From Euonymus europaeus (Eukaryota; Streptophyta; Magnoliopsida; Celastrales; Celastraceae): a stretch of 64,000 bases of DNA. Below the pieces are notes generated by a model. It ran no database searches. It was given only the letters and a program-made list of their open reading frames with translations, and had not been told where the DNA came from. A program made the position numbers and the translations under genes. The stretch covers positions 3,298,501 through 3,362,500 of the forward strand of contig OY756958.1 of the NCBI GenBank assembly GCA_963580455.1, written 5' to 3'. Shown here piece after piece: positions 1 to 10,437 of this stretch (positions within the stretch are counted from its first letter, which is position 1; each line of letters begins with the position of its first letter).

Positions 1-451
1 AGACGAGACATACACTTTTTTTTTGGTATGTAAGATGAGACATACACATTAAATGCACTCTCCCTATGCCCATGTTCCATGAGCTCCGTAGCTTTACAGA
101 TGCAGTGAACTCAAGAGAAGAAGTTTCTTTTATACCTAAACCAGTATCTTCCTGAAAAGCTATATCTGGTTAACCTCATCAAATGTAAGAGTGTACTTGG
201 CAGACAGGTGGCAGCATCAGTTTCTCCTTAAAATTCAGCATTTTGACAACTCTAAATTCAGCTTTAGACTTGAAAAAAAATCTGACTTTCCTTTAAGATA
301 CAAGAAATACTCAAATAGGATTTGAGGAAACGTGCCGAACTAGCAAACATATTCTGATTACAAACTTAGGCCAATAACCTATAAGCAACAATATCCTTAA
401 ATTATTTTCTAGGAGGAATTTCAAATTTAAGACAGAAAGCAGAAAGCTTAC
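1..451 (-). other. FBL4 intron 2 (partial)
   Basis: This stretch lies downstream of the FBL4 exon 2 donor on the minus strand. No sequence resembling the next LRR exon is seen, so it reads as intron up to the window edge. Confidence 0.6.
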
Positions 452-1352
452 CTGTAAATCCAGGGATTTCAAGGAATAGCAACAAGAAGCGAGGGAAGTT
501 AAACCCGAACACGATACATTGGAGCACCAGATTAAGCTTAACCTTTCCAGTTGCGGAAACTCTTCACCAATAGCACTCAATCCAGCATCAGACAGAAAGT
601 AGGGTTCACTCTCACTGTCTTCATATCCATTTTGTTCACCCAAACAGTGCAGCTTATGATATGGAAGTGTAGATCTATCACTACCACGTCTTCTTCCCTG
701 TGTAATATGTAATATATCCTCTAACATCATCAGCATGTAAGCATAAAGAAAACTATAATTTTCAATCTAAATCATTACCCAATATTTCCTCATATTTAAA
801 ACATACTGACAATAAAAACCTTGATTCCCATAACGTATGGCTAAGAACCCTTTTCCTTCGCATTTTATTCAACATTAAAGATGTTGTATCTAGTCTTTTG
901 AGTTTTTACTTTGATAAATTATAGCATCAAAATCCAAAATTCAATTAAAAATAAAGAAAATCAATCTCCATAGTCCATACATCACCTTAATCAATTCAAT
1001 TGCATAAATAAACTTTTCAGAAAAAGGCAAGCCAACGCGTCCTATATGCATGTAATTCTACAATTGAGTGAATGATGGATCTTACGGGCTGGAAGGGGAG
1101 AGAAACAGAGAGGCGTTCGTCGATATAGATGCTCTTAACACCAAGAAATCGGCGGGAGAGGAACCTGAGTAAGATATCGGGGGTCCCCGACGTACCAATT
1201 CGGAGGGTGGTCCGGCTGAGACGCTCGAGCGTTAGCCACCGCTTACACACCAGGGAACAGGAGTCTCTGCTGGCCTTCGAATCCAGGTGCGTAAACACCT
1301 CCAGGATCAGCTCGTCCGGAAGGAAGGTGTTGATTCGATCACGCCCTCGCAT
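452..1352 (-). CDS. FBL4: F-box/LRR-repeat protein 4-like, 5' part (gene runs off the left edge)
   Basis: Two coding exons are visible on the minus strand: exon 1 at 1352..1086 (89 codons) and exon 2 at 697..452 (82 codons), both in phase 0. The intron has GTAAG at 1085-1081 and a CAG acceptor at 700-698. The start at 1352 gives MRGRDRINTFLPDELILEVF, the F-box beginning near residue 9 and running through SLVCKRWLTLER. Exon 2 holds the first leucine-rich repeat (FPQLERLSLIWCSNVSCSGL, then SLKSLDLQ). A GTAAG donor at 451 shows that the gene continues left, so the remaining LRRs are outside the window. The family acts as the substrate adaptor of SCF ubiquitin ligases, with the F-box binding ASK/SKP1 and the LRRs the target. 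The N-terminus is very close to Arabidopsis FBL4 (At4g15475) as I remember it. The target is unknown. An upstream in-frame ATG at 1385 adds 11 residues that do not look like family sequence. Confidence 0.9.
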
Positions 1353-3116
1353 GTTGATGCGTATATCGATCACTGTTGATTTCACTTCTCATTTGATAGA
1401 ACCCAACTGATTGAAATTTGATTGATTCGAATGAGACGCATAATTAAGGAGAGGAATTGGGAGAAGTAGAGAGTGCGAAGGTCGCTCTGTTCCGTTTTCA
1501 TGAACTCTGTGCGGTCGGCGTTTGGGTAGGCTAGATTACCCAACTATTATCGCGGGTCAATCTGCTGTGATTCGGGGGTTGCCCTTTTTTAATTACCGGT
1601 CATTTATATACGATAGTGGCACGTGCGCACTTTTATACATATGTTTTTTTTTCCATTTACAAAAATGATTGGATTCTTGATTATTTAGGTTTTTTAATGT
1701 GATTGGACCAATAGACCTAACCTGTGCACTATTTTAGTTTTTTTTTTAATAAATACAACAAAATAAAAATCAGATACATCCTGAAAAATGTGAGAATAAA
1801 TTTGATTCATTGAATTCGTGATATTTAAGTATTTTTTTGAATAAAATGTGTAGATGAAATTGAAAAAATGACCACTTGTCTGAGGATATGGACCAAAATT
1901 CATAAACCTAAAAAATACCGTTGTGGCTAGTTTTTTTTTTTGAGATTAACAAAATATATTGGTACAACGATGTAAATTTGTTGGTTAATTTTCATATACT
2001 ATCGTAAAACGTAAAAGCTGAGAATGTCTGAAAGTATGTCTGACAGAGTATAAGCTGTACCAAACATGCTAGATATAGAAACTAATATTAATTTTAAGGT
2101 AAAATATGTGTGTTATGGAGTAGGCCTAATAACAAACATATGACTGCCCACATTCATGCCACAACAAAATTGGCAAGCAAATGTGTACCATTGTAGTGAT
2201 CCATTCCAAGCCTAAATATGGACTTTTGAAATCATGGGATTTCCGGGTCATTATCAGAATTGGGTAATAGTATACTAACTTGGGGTTGAGGGAGAAAGAT
2301 GATAAGGCAGTTTTGGAAGGGAAATCAGATAATGGTGGATTGTTCAAGTACAGCGATTTCTCCGTGGTTTCAACCCAGGAATCTTTGCTGCGGATGAGAA
2401 TAAAAGAGATGCTGGTACGAGTATGAACAGAGCTGATCTGCATTAGTGGTTCGGCGCTGCGGAGGAAGAGGAGAACGTCCTCAATTGTCTAATTGGGAGA
2501 GAGAACATATCTGTTTGCATCACTTATAAATTCAAATGACTGGATCCTTATCCATTATTGGTTTCTTTGAAATTCATTGGCATTGCCTTAACAGAGCCTT
2601 CTGGCCTGGTGTTTGAAATTGTCTCGGTGTTTGCAATGTTCTAAATGACTCAGTTGACGAGCTAAGTTGTATATAATTTCGAACTTAAAGTACCCCACCC
2701 CTTTCGCTTATTAAAAAAAACGACTACTTCAATCAGTAAACAACAAAACAAATGAGATAAAATTGATCTGTATATTACCAGCTATAAATAAAAATGAGAT
2801 ATCCAACAATGGAATTTGCTACCAAATTCATCAGAGTTCCATCATGTAGTTGCTTCATTTTCAACATTAATGGATTATGGAAGCAGAAAAACAAAATCAT
2901 GGTAGGAGAAAATTTCATAAAACCGAAAATAATTCCCAAGTTGTAGCTTTATGGCTATATGCAACACTTAATAATTATTCAGCCAAAAAACCAGAGTCCA
3001 GATCATATACCGTATGCACAATAAAATTTCTCCATACTCTGATACTCGGTTTCAATTTAAGATGAAAATGTATCTCACGAGTTACATGTTACCCCAGCTA
3101 TGAGAATGATGTACAG
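1353..3116. other. Intergenic: FBL4 promoter and LFG downstream region
   Basis: The region is AT-rich from about 1560. It contains a copy of a dispersed foldback repeat at 1991-2060 and an unassigned open segment at 2276-2488 on the minus strand (see findings). The first 200 bases form the FBL4 5' leader and promoter. I see no complete gene. Confidence 0.6.
1991..2060 (-). repeat. Dispersed foldback/MITE-like repeat A, copy 1
   Basis: The reverse complement reads GCTTATACTCTGTCAGACAT, then TTTCAGACATTCTCAG and TTTTACGTTTTACGA. This matches the copies at 9986-10111 and 36978-37069. This copy looks truncated; no inverted partner end was found. Confidence 0.6.
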
Positions 3117-5235
3117 CTAATTGTTTGTCTGCCTCAGAACCCGCAAGATGGAAATGAACAAGTTCAAAATGTCCAAATAGAGCACGGCAGAGGCCAAAAT
3201 ATACTCATCATATGTGAAGCGCTTGATCAGTTTTTCGGTGTCGTAGACTATATACCCGCAAAAAATCAAAGCGCTGATCCCACCATAAACAGCAACAGAA
3301 GCTGGCCCAAGAGGGAAGAACATCTGCATGGATATCACAAGATCCAGCAAGTCAGTAAAATACCGCAAGTATATACCAGGGGCCTATATACAAAATAACA
3401 ATTACAACCTAATGGAGAGAAAAGAAAGTAAGAAATCTGACCTGGATAAAACCAGTTAAGATGAGGATAATAAGACTGGTGAATAATATTGGTCCAAGGA
3501 AGCTGAAGTCTTTGCCCTTCTTAGCAGCCCAAAATGTGTACCCAGTAAGGGAGGAAACCACAGCTCCAGTTAGAATCAATGCTTCAAGCACAATCCTTCC
3601 TAAAATACCAAATGGTGGGAAAATACAGTGTTGTCAAGTTTTAACAACTTATTGAGTAAATAAAGACAAAAGATGATAAGAACTCCCAATATGGCAGCAG
3701 ATAGAATAGTGTCGAAATAGGGTAGAAGAATGATACTGACCATCAGTGTTAGCACAGGTCATTCCAACAGTAAAGCTCAGTGACACAGTGAAGAGACCAA
3801 GGATGATCAAGTTCACAGGGTGTTTTTGGTGGTACACATGTAGCGGCCATATAACTGCATGGATTCCATGTTAATCATCAGAGTAAATCGTAGAAGCACT
3901 AACTATAAACACAAGCACAATCACAAAATGATGTGATGTATAGATTTCCAAATGGTTAATGATCTATGCATATAATTCAAGTACGCCAGAATCTTACATA
4001 AATATCATCATGTCCATGTCTATTAACTAGGAGACCAATATTGAACATAAATGAAAAGCATTCAAATGATCCAAGAGGTGTGAGTGTACAAGACCTATGA
4101 GACAGTAACAAAGAGAACAATTTTTCCAATAAAGAAACATATTCATGTCCCAAGCATTTTACCCAAATGGCCAAGCATAACACGCATGGAAGACAATTAC
4201 AAGAGATGAAGTGAATAAATTATGATCATAAAACTTCCAAACTGGGAGTCCCTTGAATCACTATCTAAAAGCACTAATCAGAAAGAATTCTTTATGAACT
4301 AAACTATACTGAATTCGCTTCATCAGCTATTTTGAAACCATCCAGAAACTCTTACTCATGAACCCTAAGAACCTTGCATGCCATAATAGCAGCAACAACA
4401 ATTTATATGTATACGATTAATGATTATGATATAAGATGGCAAGCTTCTAGAAATGAAAAAATAAAACCATAGAAGTATATATAGTTTGTAACCAAGCTCA
4501 GTGTCTCTAATTTATAATTCTAGAAAATATGACCAACGCACAATATGACCAATGCACATTTATACAAAAGCTATTGAAAAACGAGAATGGAAGTTTCCCG
4601 TAAACCATAAATCCTAATTAAACGGAGAACAATATATCATTCACGATCAGTATTACCCACATAACATAAGAGCATAATTCATTTATCTCTGTAAGTAGAC
4701 AAAAATTAACCACATCAAACCACAAAATCGATTCTTCTACTACAAATCCCCCTCATTGCAGCGATCCAGAACTCTAATAAAGATCCCAACCCTTATATGT
4801 TGATGTCCCTAAAAACTTGAATCCATATATCAATCAGAATAATAATAAAAAATACCAGATCGGAACCACCACACCAACAAACGAAAAAAAATTCAAATAA
4901 TTCATAAACAAAACCAAACAAAAATACAAAATTGAAGAAAAAATGAATAATTAAGAGAAGCGATCATATAGGATCTTACGGATGAAGGGGAGGAAGAGGA
5001 GGAAGAGAAAGAGGCCAGAGGATCCCTGGAGGAGGTTAGTGAGAGGGGCGTATAGTACGGTGGCGGCGGAGACGGCTGTTGTGAGGATGATCTGAGCGGC
5101 AAGGATACCATAGACCTTGCGTATGAAACCCCATCGCAGCTGGTTCTCACCGAGGCTCAGCCCCGGGAACAAGGTCTCTCCATTCCCGGCCTCAAGATCT
5201 AGCTCCTTCGCACCCACTGGTCCGTATCCAAACAT
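3117..5235 (-). CDS. LIFEGUARD / Bax inhibitor-1-like membrane protein
   Basis: Four exons on the minus strand: 5235..4980, 3854..3741, 3599..3442 and 3323..3117 (stop). They give 244 residues, the usual length for plant LFG/BI-1-like proteins. All introns are GT-AG and phases chain exactly. The protein has a short acidic N-terminus (MFGYGPVGAKELDLEAG), the family signature ENQLRWGFIRKVYGILAAQ, then about seven hydrophobic segments. Conserved stretches include YHQKHPVNLIILGLFTVSLS, YTFWAAKKGKDFSFLGP and the C-terminal YDTEKLIKRFTYDEYILASA, which carries the acidic residues linked to Ca2+/H+ handling in TMBIM proteins. Family members sit in ER, Golgi or tonoplast membranes and modulate cell death, stress and in some cases brassinosteroid responses. 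It lies downstream of FBL4 on the same strand. The paralogue number cannot be assigned from sequence alone. Confidence 0.93.
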
Positions 5236-6442
5236 CTTTCCCTCTAGTTCTAGCTTTTTCTAGAGAGAGAAACCGAATAAAACTTCGTTGATTTTGCTTG
5301 TTTGATAATTCGATCAGCGAAATGAGCCCGTGAGAGTTGTAGTTGACGATGGTGACGTTCTACGCGCTTTTCGATCAAGCCCTTTCGTGCAATTTACATA
5401 TTTTCTTGGATACTTCTACAAAAGGATTTTGGATTTCTTAACTTAGTTATCAAAGACTTTTCCCCCAAGTTCTGCGATTCAATGATTCGTTTTTGGGACT
5501 TAGAGGAGGAATGTATAATATATGAAACTATTTATTATTATTGATGTTGTTGTATTCGGAGATGTATTTTGATGATATCGATAAATATATAATTTAATTT
5601 TTTATAAAAAAATGTGAGATTCATTATTGATTTTGGTATCATTTGATTAGGAAAATGATAGAGAAATGAAAAAATAGATTTTTATTTTTGAAACAAATTT
5701 TAAATGTTTTGTTCATAAGCGTATTTTAATGATATAGATCATATTCTATTTCGCTTTTAAAAATGATTTTGAGTATAGTTTTTAGAATTCGTTTTTAGTA
5801 ATAAAAATTAGTAAAAAATTCATTTGATTAAGTGTTATTTCAGTACGTTTTCGGAAACTGAAAACATGAATTAAAATTGAAATTTAATTTAAAAATTAAA
5901 TGAAAACAGCTTTTTGGCTGTTTCTGTTTTTAAGTTTTTCAAAACAAAATTTTGAAAACAATTTTGCAAAATTATTGGATAAAACTATAACCAAATCAAT
6001 TTTCAAAACATAATTTGAATTCAAAAAACAAAAATTGTTTCGAAAATCATAACCAAACATACTATATCTCAGATATATTTTGCCTCGTCAACTCGCCTAC
6101 GTTGCAAGTTTACCATCCTCTTGCCTTTCACTAAGAAACTAATTTACCTCGTGGGAAATTAAAAAAAAAATTACCCTAAAAACCAAAATTAAATGTGGCC
6201 AAATATTTAAAAAAATCAAACTAATAAATGTTTAAAATAAAATTAAAAAATAAAAACCCTAAAAAATTAAATGTGGTTTAAAATAAAATTAAAAAAGAAA
6301 AAAAAATTATCTTTACATCTCATCCAATAACAAATTTTCCATATGTTGTATTAACCCTCTTTTTCTTCATTTCTAGTGAATGATTACATAACTTCAGGTT
6401 GTAGGGATTTGGTGCAAGTGTGGAGGTGCGACACAAAACACT
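5236..6442. other. AT-rich intergenic between divergent LFG and PPR genes
   Basis: The first ~100 bases are the LFG leader. From about 5500 the DNA is very AT-rich, with a dispersed-repeat copy at 5551-5670. It also has a low-complexity MITE-like segment at about 5760-6060 rich in TTTTGAAAAC and CAAAATTTT inverted motifs and ending in ATAACCAAAC. The PPR promoter occupies the last few hundred bases. No gene is seen. Confidence 0.6.
5551..5670 (+). repeat. Dispersed repeat B, copy 1
   Basis: This segment (GAGATGTATTTTGATGAT through TGATTTTGGTAT to AAAATGA) aligns nearly end to end with 43675-43790 and partly with 43861-43933. It looks like a relic of a non-autonomous element; no clear target-site duplication is visible. 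Confidence 0.55.
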
Positions 6443-8974
6443 ATGGCTGCAACCACCAATCTCCCTCTGGTACGAGCCACCCCAAATTCCATACCTTTAC
6501 CTGCCCAACGCGAACAAAAAACCAAGAAGAGAGACTCCTCTCTGATAGATTCCTTCAAGAACTGCAAAACACTGACCCAACTCAAGGTACTTCATTGCCG
6601 TAATACTAAGCAGAGCCTCAATCACCACCTGACTTCTATGACTGAGTTATTATCATCATGCATTTCATTGGGTACTACTGAAAGCTTAGATTACGCGGCA
6701 AAATCCTTTGATTACTTCATCGAGGATGAAGGGGCAGGGGAAGCGCTGTATATGTACAATTCTTTGATCAGAGGTTATTCTTCTTGTGGACTTGGTGATA
6801 GAGCTGTCTTGCTGTATTGTCAAATGGTGGGTAATGGTGTTTTGCCTGATAAGTATACATTCCCTTTTGTGTTGAGCGCGTGTGCCAAAGTTGGGGCGTA
6901 CAGGGAAGGAGTTATGATTCATGGGGCAGTCATAAAGATGGGTTTTGAAGGAGACATATTTGTAGACAATTCTTTGATACATTTGTATGGTGAGTGTGGG
7001 AAGTTAGTCTATGGGAGAAAGGTGTTTGATAAAATGTCTCAAAGGAATGTCGTTTCCTGGACTAGCTTGATTTGTGGTTGTGCTAAAAGGGATTGTGCTA
7101 AGGAGGCTGTTTCATTGTTTTTCGAGATGGTGGATGCAGGTGTTAAACCCAATTCGGTAACGATGGTGTGTGTGATTTCTGCTTGTGCTAAGTTGCAGAA
7201 TCTTGAACTGGGGGAGATGGTGCATGGTTATATTAGAGACCACGAGATGGAGGTTAACACTCATATGGTGAATGCATTAGTTGATATGTACATGAAATGT
7301 GGTTGTGTCGATATTGGGAAGAAGCTTTTCGATGAATGTTCTGATAAAAATTTGGTTCTGTGTAATACAGTCATGTCAAATTACGTGCACCAGGGGATGG
7401 CAAGAGAAGCACTTGCTGTCTTGGATGAAATTCTGAGACAGGGAACAAGACCTGATCGGGTTTCAATGCTATCAGCAATCTCAGCATGCGCTCAATTGGT
7501 TGATATTTCCTCTGCAAGACAGTGCCACGGTTATGTCCTAAGGAATCAATTGGAATGTTGGGATAGCATTCTCAATGCCATGATTGACATGTACATGAAG
7601 AATGGCAAACAAGAACTCGCCTGTAGAATTTTTGTTGGCATGCCTAACAAGACCGTGGTTTCATGGAACTCTTTAGTTGCAGGTTTCATTAGCAATGGTG
7701 ATGTGGAGTCTGCTTTGAAAACTTTCAATACTATGCCAGAGAGAGATCTTGTCTCATGGAACACCATTATGGGCGGTCTGATAAAAGAGAGCATGTTTGA
7801 GGAAGTACTGGAATTTTTCAAGTTAATGCAAGCAGAGGGAATGAAAGCTGATAGGGTTACAATGATGGGAGTCACAGCCGCCTGTGCCTATCTAGGAGAT
7901 CTTGATATTGCAAAATGGATTCATGCTTACGTAGAAAAGAATGAAATTTACTGTGATATGCGTCTGAGCACGGCCTTAGTTGATATGTTTGCTAGATGTG
8001 GTGATCCTCAAGCCGCCATGAAAGTTTTCAATAACATGAAGAAAAGAGATGTGTTGGCTTGGACTGCAGCCATCAGTGCAATGGCAATGGAGGGAAACAG
8101 TAGAAGGGGCATGGAACTTTTCAATGAGATGATTAAGCAAGGAGTGGAACCAGATGGAGTACTATTTGTGGCACTACTAACAGCATGCAGCCATGGCGGG
8201 CTTGTGGAACAGGGTAAGCAGTTCTTCAGGTCAATGAAGGAGACGTATGGGATTACCCCTGGAGTTGTCCATTATGGATGCATGGTAGATTTACTTGGTC
8301 GAGCTGGGTTACTGGGTGAAGCAGTTGATCTTATAAAGAGCATGCCAATGGACCCTAATGATGTTATTTGGAGTTCTCTCTTAGCTGCTTGCCGGATGCA
8401 CAAAGATTTTGATATGGCATCATTGGCTGCGGGAAGGTTAACAGAACTGGCTCCTGAGAGGACCGGAGTTCAAGTGCTTCTGTCAAATATATACGCATCT
8501 GCTGAGAAATGGTCTGATGTTGCAAAAGTGAGGCTAGACCTCAAGGAGAAAGGATTACGCAAATTGCCTGGATCAAGTTCAATTCGGGTTGATGGAAAAG
8601 TGTACGAGTTTACCTCTGGCGACGAATCCCACCCCCAGATGACCAGTATCGAACTTATGTTGGGAGAGATAAACAGTAGGCTCAGAGATGCTGGCCATGT
8701 TCCTGATCTGAGTAATGTTCTACTTGATGTTGAAGAGTATGAGAAAGAATACTTGCTGAGCAGGCACAGTGAGAAGCTGGCCATGGCATATGGACTTATC
8801 ACAACAGGTCAAGGAATGCCCATACGCGTTATTAAGAACCTCCGCATTTGCTCTGATTGCCATTCATTTGCAAAACTGGTGTCGAAGATATATGACCGGG
8901 AAATTGTAATTCGTGATAATAATAGGTTTCACTTTTTCCGGCAAGGTGTCTGTTCTTGTTGTGATTACTGGTAA
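6443..8974 (+). CDS. YS1: DYW-class PPR protein, YS1 / At3g22690-like
   Basis: A single exon encodes 843 residues starting MAATTNLPLVRATP. The N-terminus is Ser/Thr/Lys-rich and poor in acidic residues, as in an organelle transit peptide. PLS-type PPR motifs run from about residue 100 to 620 (for example SWTSLICGCAKRDCAKEAVS and VVSWNSLVAGFISNGDVESA). The E/E+ motifs and a DYW deaminase domain follow. Deaminase landmarks are HSE at 775-777 and CSDCH at 803-807. The C-terminus is CSCCDYW, where CSCGDYW or a similar variant is usual. The full length closely resembles Arabidopsis At3g22690/YS1 as remembered, a plastid factor needed for editing of rpoB transcripts and normal early leaf greening. 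RNA target and plastid location are inferred from that match, not seen here. Confidence 0.93.
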   Translation: MAATTNLPLVRATPNSIPLPAQREQKTKKRDSSLIDSFKNCKTLTQLKVLHCRNTKQSLNHHLTSMTELLSSCISLGTTESLDYAAKSFDYFIEDEGAGEALYMYNSLIRGYSSCGLGDRAVLLYCQMVGNGVLPDKYTFPFVLSACAKVGAYREGVMIHGAVIKMGFEGDIFVDNSLIHLYGECGKLVYGRKVFDKMSQRNVVSWTSLICGCAKRDCAKEAVSLFFEMVDAGVKPNSVTMVCVISACAKLQNLELGEMVHGYIRDHEMEVNTHMVNALVDMYMKCGCVDIGKKLFDECSDKNLVLCNTVMSNYVHQGMAREALAVLDEILRQGTRPDRVSMLSAISACAQLVDISSARQCHGYVLRNQLECWDSILNAMIDMYMKNGKQELACRIFVGMPNKTVVSWNSLVAGFISNGDVESALKTFNTMPERDLVSWNTIMGGLIKESMFEEVLEFFKLMQAEGMKADRVTMMGVTAACAYLGDLDIAKWIHAYVEKNEIYCDMRLSTALVDMFARCGDPQAAMKVFNNMKKRDVLAWTAAISAMAMEGNSRRGMELFNEMIKQGVEPDGVLFVALLTACSHGGLVEQGKQFFRSMKETYGITPGVVHYGCMVDLLGRAGLLGEAVDLIKSMPMDPNDVIWSSLLAACRMHKDFDMASLAAGRLTELAPERTGVQVLLSNIYASAEKWSDVAKVRLDLKEKGLRKLPGSSSIRVDGKVYEFTSGDESHPQMTSIELMLGEINSRLRDAGHVPDLSNVLLDVEEYEKEYLLSRHSEKLAMAYGLITTGQGMPIRVIKNLRICSDCHSFAKLVSKIYDREIVIRDNNRFHFFRQGVCSCCDYW

Positions 8975-9985
8975 TTCAGCATGATATATATAAAAAATCA
9001 TCAGTTTTTTAAGCTGCGAGTATCATCCAGATAACTATAACTATGTGCCCAACAATTTTTAGTCTGTTAACGAACCCTGAACCCTGCAACGTTTAACCTT
9101 CAATTAAAGGGGATGTCATTATGTCCATGGAATCTAAAAATGGTGGTCAACAGGGAGAAGCTAGGGAAAATAATTTTTGCAGGAGTGAACATTTGCAGAC
9201 ATAGAAGGAAATAAAAAAAAGGCAGAGACGAGAAAAACCAGACGACAGCTCTTCATTTATCTGATTCATCCATAATTCAAGTCATCAAGTTCCAAACTTC
9301 TATAAAAAAGTTAAAAGAAAATCCTTCAGGATTAGTTCATGGTGAGGATAATTGAGGGACTTACAAGATGAGCTTCATAATTCCGGGAAAATGGAATCAA
9401 TAAAAGCATGGTGCATAGGATCTGACAACCACAGTTTAGATTTATGATCATGAGATGAGGTGTGTGGGTGGATTTCGTGGATTTCTTCAACTAGCAAGAC
9501 GGTGGCTTGAGGTTGCATGGATGAATAACAATATCTAAGCACTTGTGCTCATCCTCCTCAATTGGTCCCGCTGCTGTAGGAGAATATTAGAGAGATAATT
9601 TTGCCCAATCCCACCCATGAAGAAAAGGGGATAACAGAGCCACGTTGCTTGGAATCGGCAGCTGTTTCATGTATTTCCGGTACATCTTCACACTTTTTAT
9701 CAACAATACTTCTTCTCGAAGCAAATATACATTGAAGGAATACAAAACTGTAAAAGTAAGAATATTAGCAAGATCTGAATGAGTGCATAAGTTTTATGAT
9801 GTCCTTAGATAAAAGGATCTTTTAGGACATTCAGTAATGTTAGTTAAACTCAAATTTGCAAAAAAGGAAAAGAAAACGAAGAATCCGAGACATTTTTCAT
9901 TCATAATGGCCTAAATCGATAAGATAACCACACAAAAACAAAAAATAGAGGAAGAAAATGAAGTGAGAAACCCCAACCTTCATTT

Positions 9986-10111
9986 GCTAGCTTATACTCT
10001 GTCTCCATACTCTCAGACACTCTCAATTTTTACGTTTTACGAGAGCTTATACTCTATCAACATACTCATCCAAACGGATCCATTAATATAAGTGACAGAG
10101 TATACGCTAGC
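9986..10111 (+). mobile_element. Small foldback/MITE-like element (repeat A, copy 2)
   Basis: Left end GCTAGCTTATACTCTGTC (9986-10003) is the inverted complement of right end GACAGAGTATACGCTAGC (10094-10111), with one mismatch in 18. The internal sequence TCTCAGACACTCTCAATTTT recurs at 36978-37069 and, inverted, at 1991-2060. No obvious target-site duplication was found. Another GCTAGC-containing motif follows at about 10130, so the true end may lie a little further right. Confidence 0.65.
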
Positions 10112-10248
10112 GTATATTTTCATACAGGACGCTAGCGTGTACTCTAAAATAAACAGAATGTTAATCAATGATTAGCGCGAACTGAATAATTGGATCAGTA
10201 AGGTGCAAAATGACCCGACCCACACAAAAAACCACTGACATTGGGCCA

Positions 10249-10370
10249 GATCCATGATCAGAGTAAAACTTGTTTGCGAAACAAATCAACCCATTTAACG
10301 TTCGGGTTGATCCATGATCAGAGTAGTCAACTTGTTTGCGAATTCTATCAACCCATTTAACGTCCCGGTT
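10249..10370 (+). repeat. Tandem duplication, ~60 bp unit, two copies
   Basis: Copy 1 is 10249-10308 and copy 2 is about 10309-10370. Each begins GATCCATGATCAGAGTA and ends CAACCCATTTAACG, a few bases, then GGTT. A partial third start (GATCCATTTT) follows. It lies within the leader/promoter of the P-class PPR gene. Confidence 0.85.
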
Positions 10371-10437
10371 GATCCATTTTATCGTTCCGGACCCTAATTA
10401 CCCCATTCCCCGTTTGTCCAATCATTCTCTTCGGAAA

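Larger units (their letters stand above)
8975..10437. other. Intergenic between two PPR genes
   Basis: It holds the 3' UTR of the YS1-like gene, a spacer with no convincing open frame, a foldback element at 9986-10111, and a ~60 bp tandem duplication just before the next PPR start. Confidence 0.6.

Noticed and set aside
1129..1410. Open plus-strand frame of 93 codons
   Set aside because: It is the antisense shadow of FBL4 exon 1, which has clear F-box homology.
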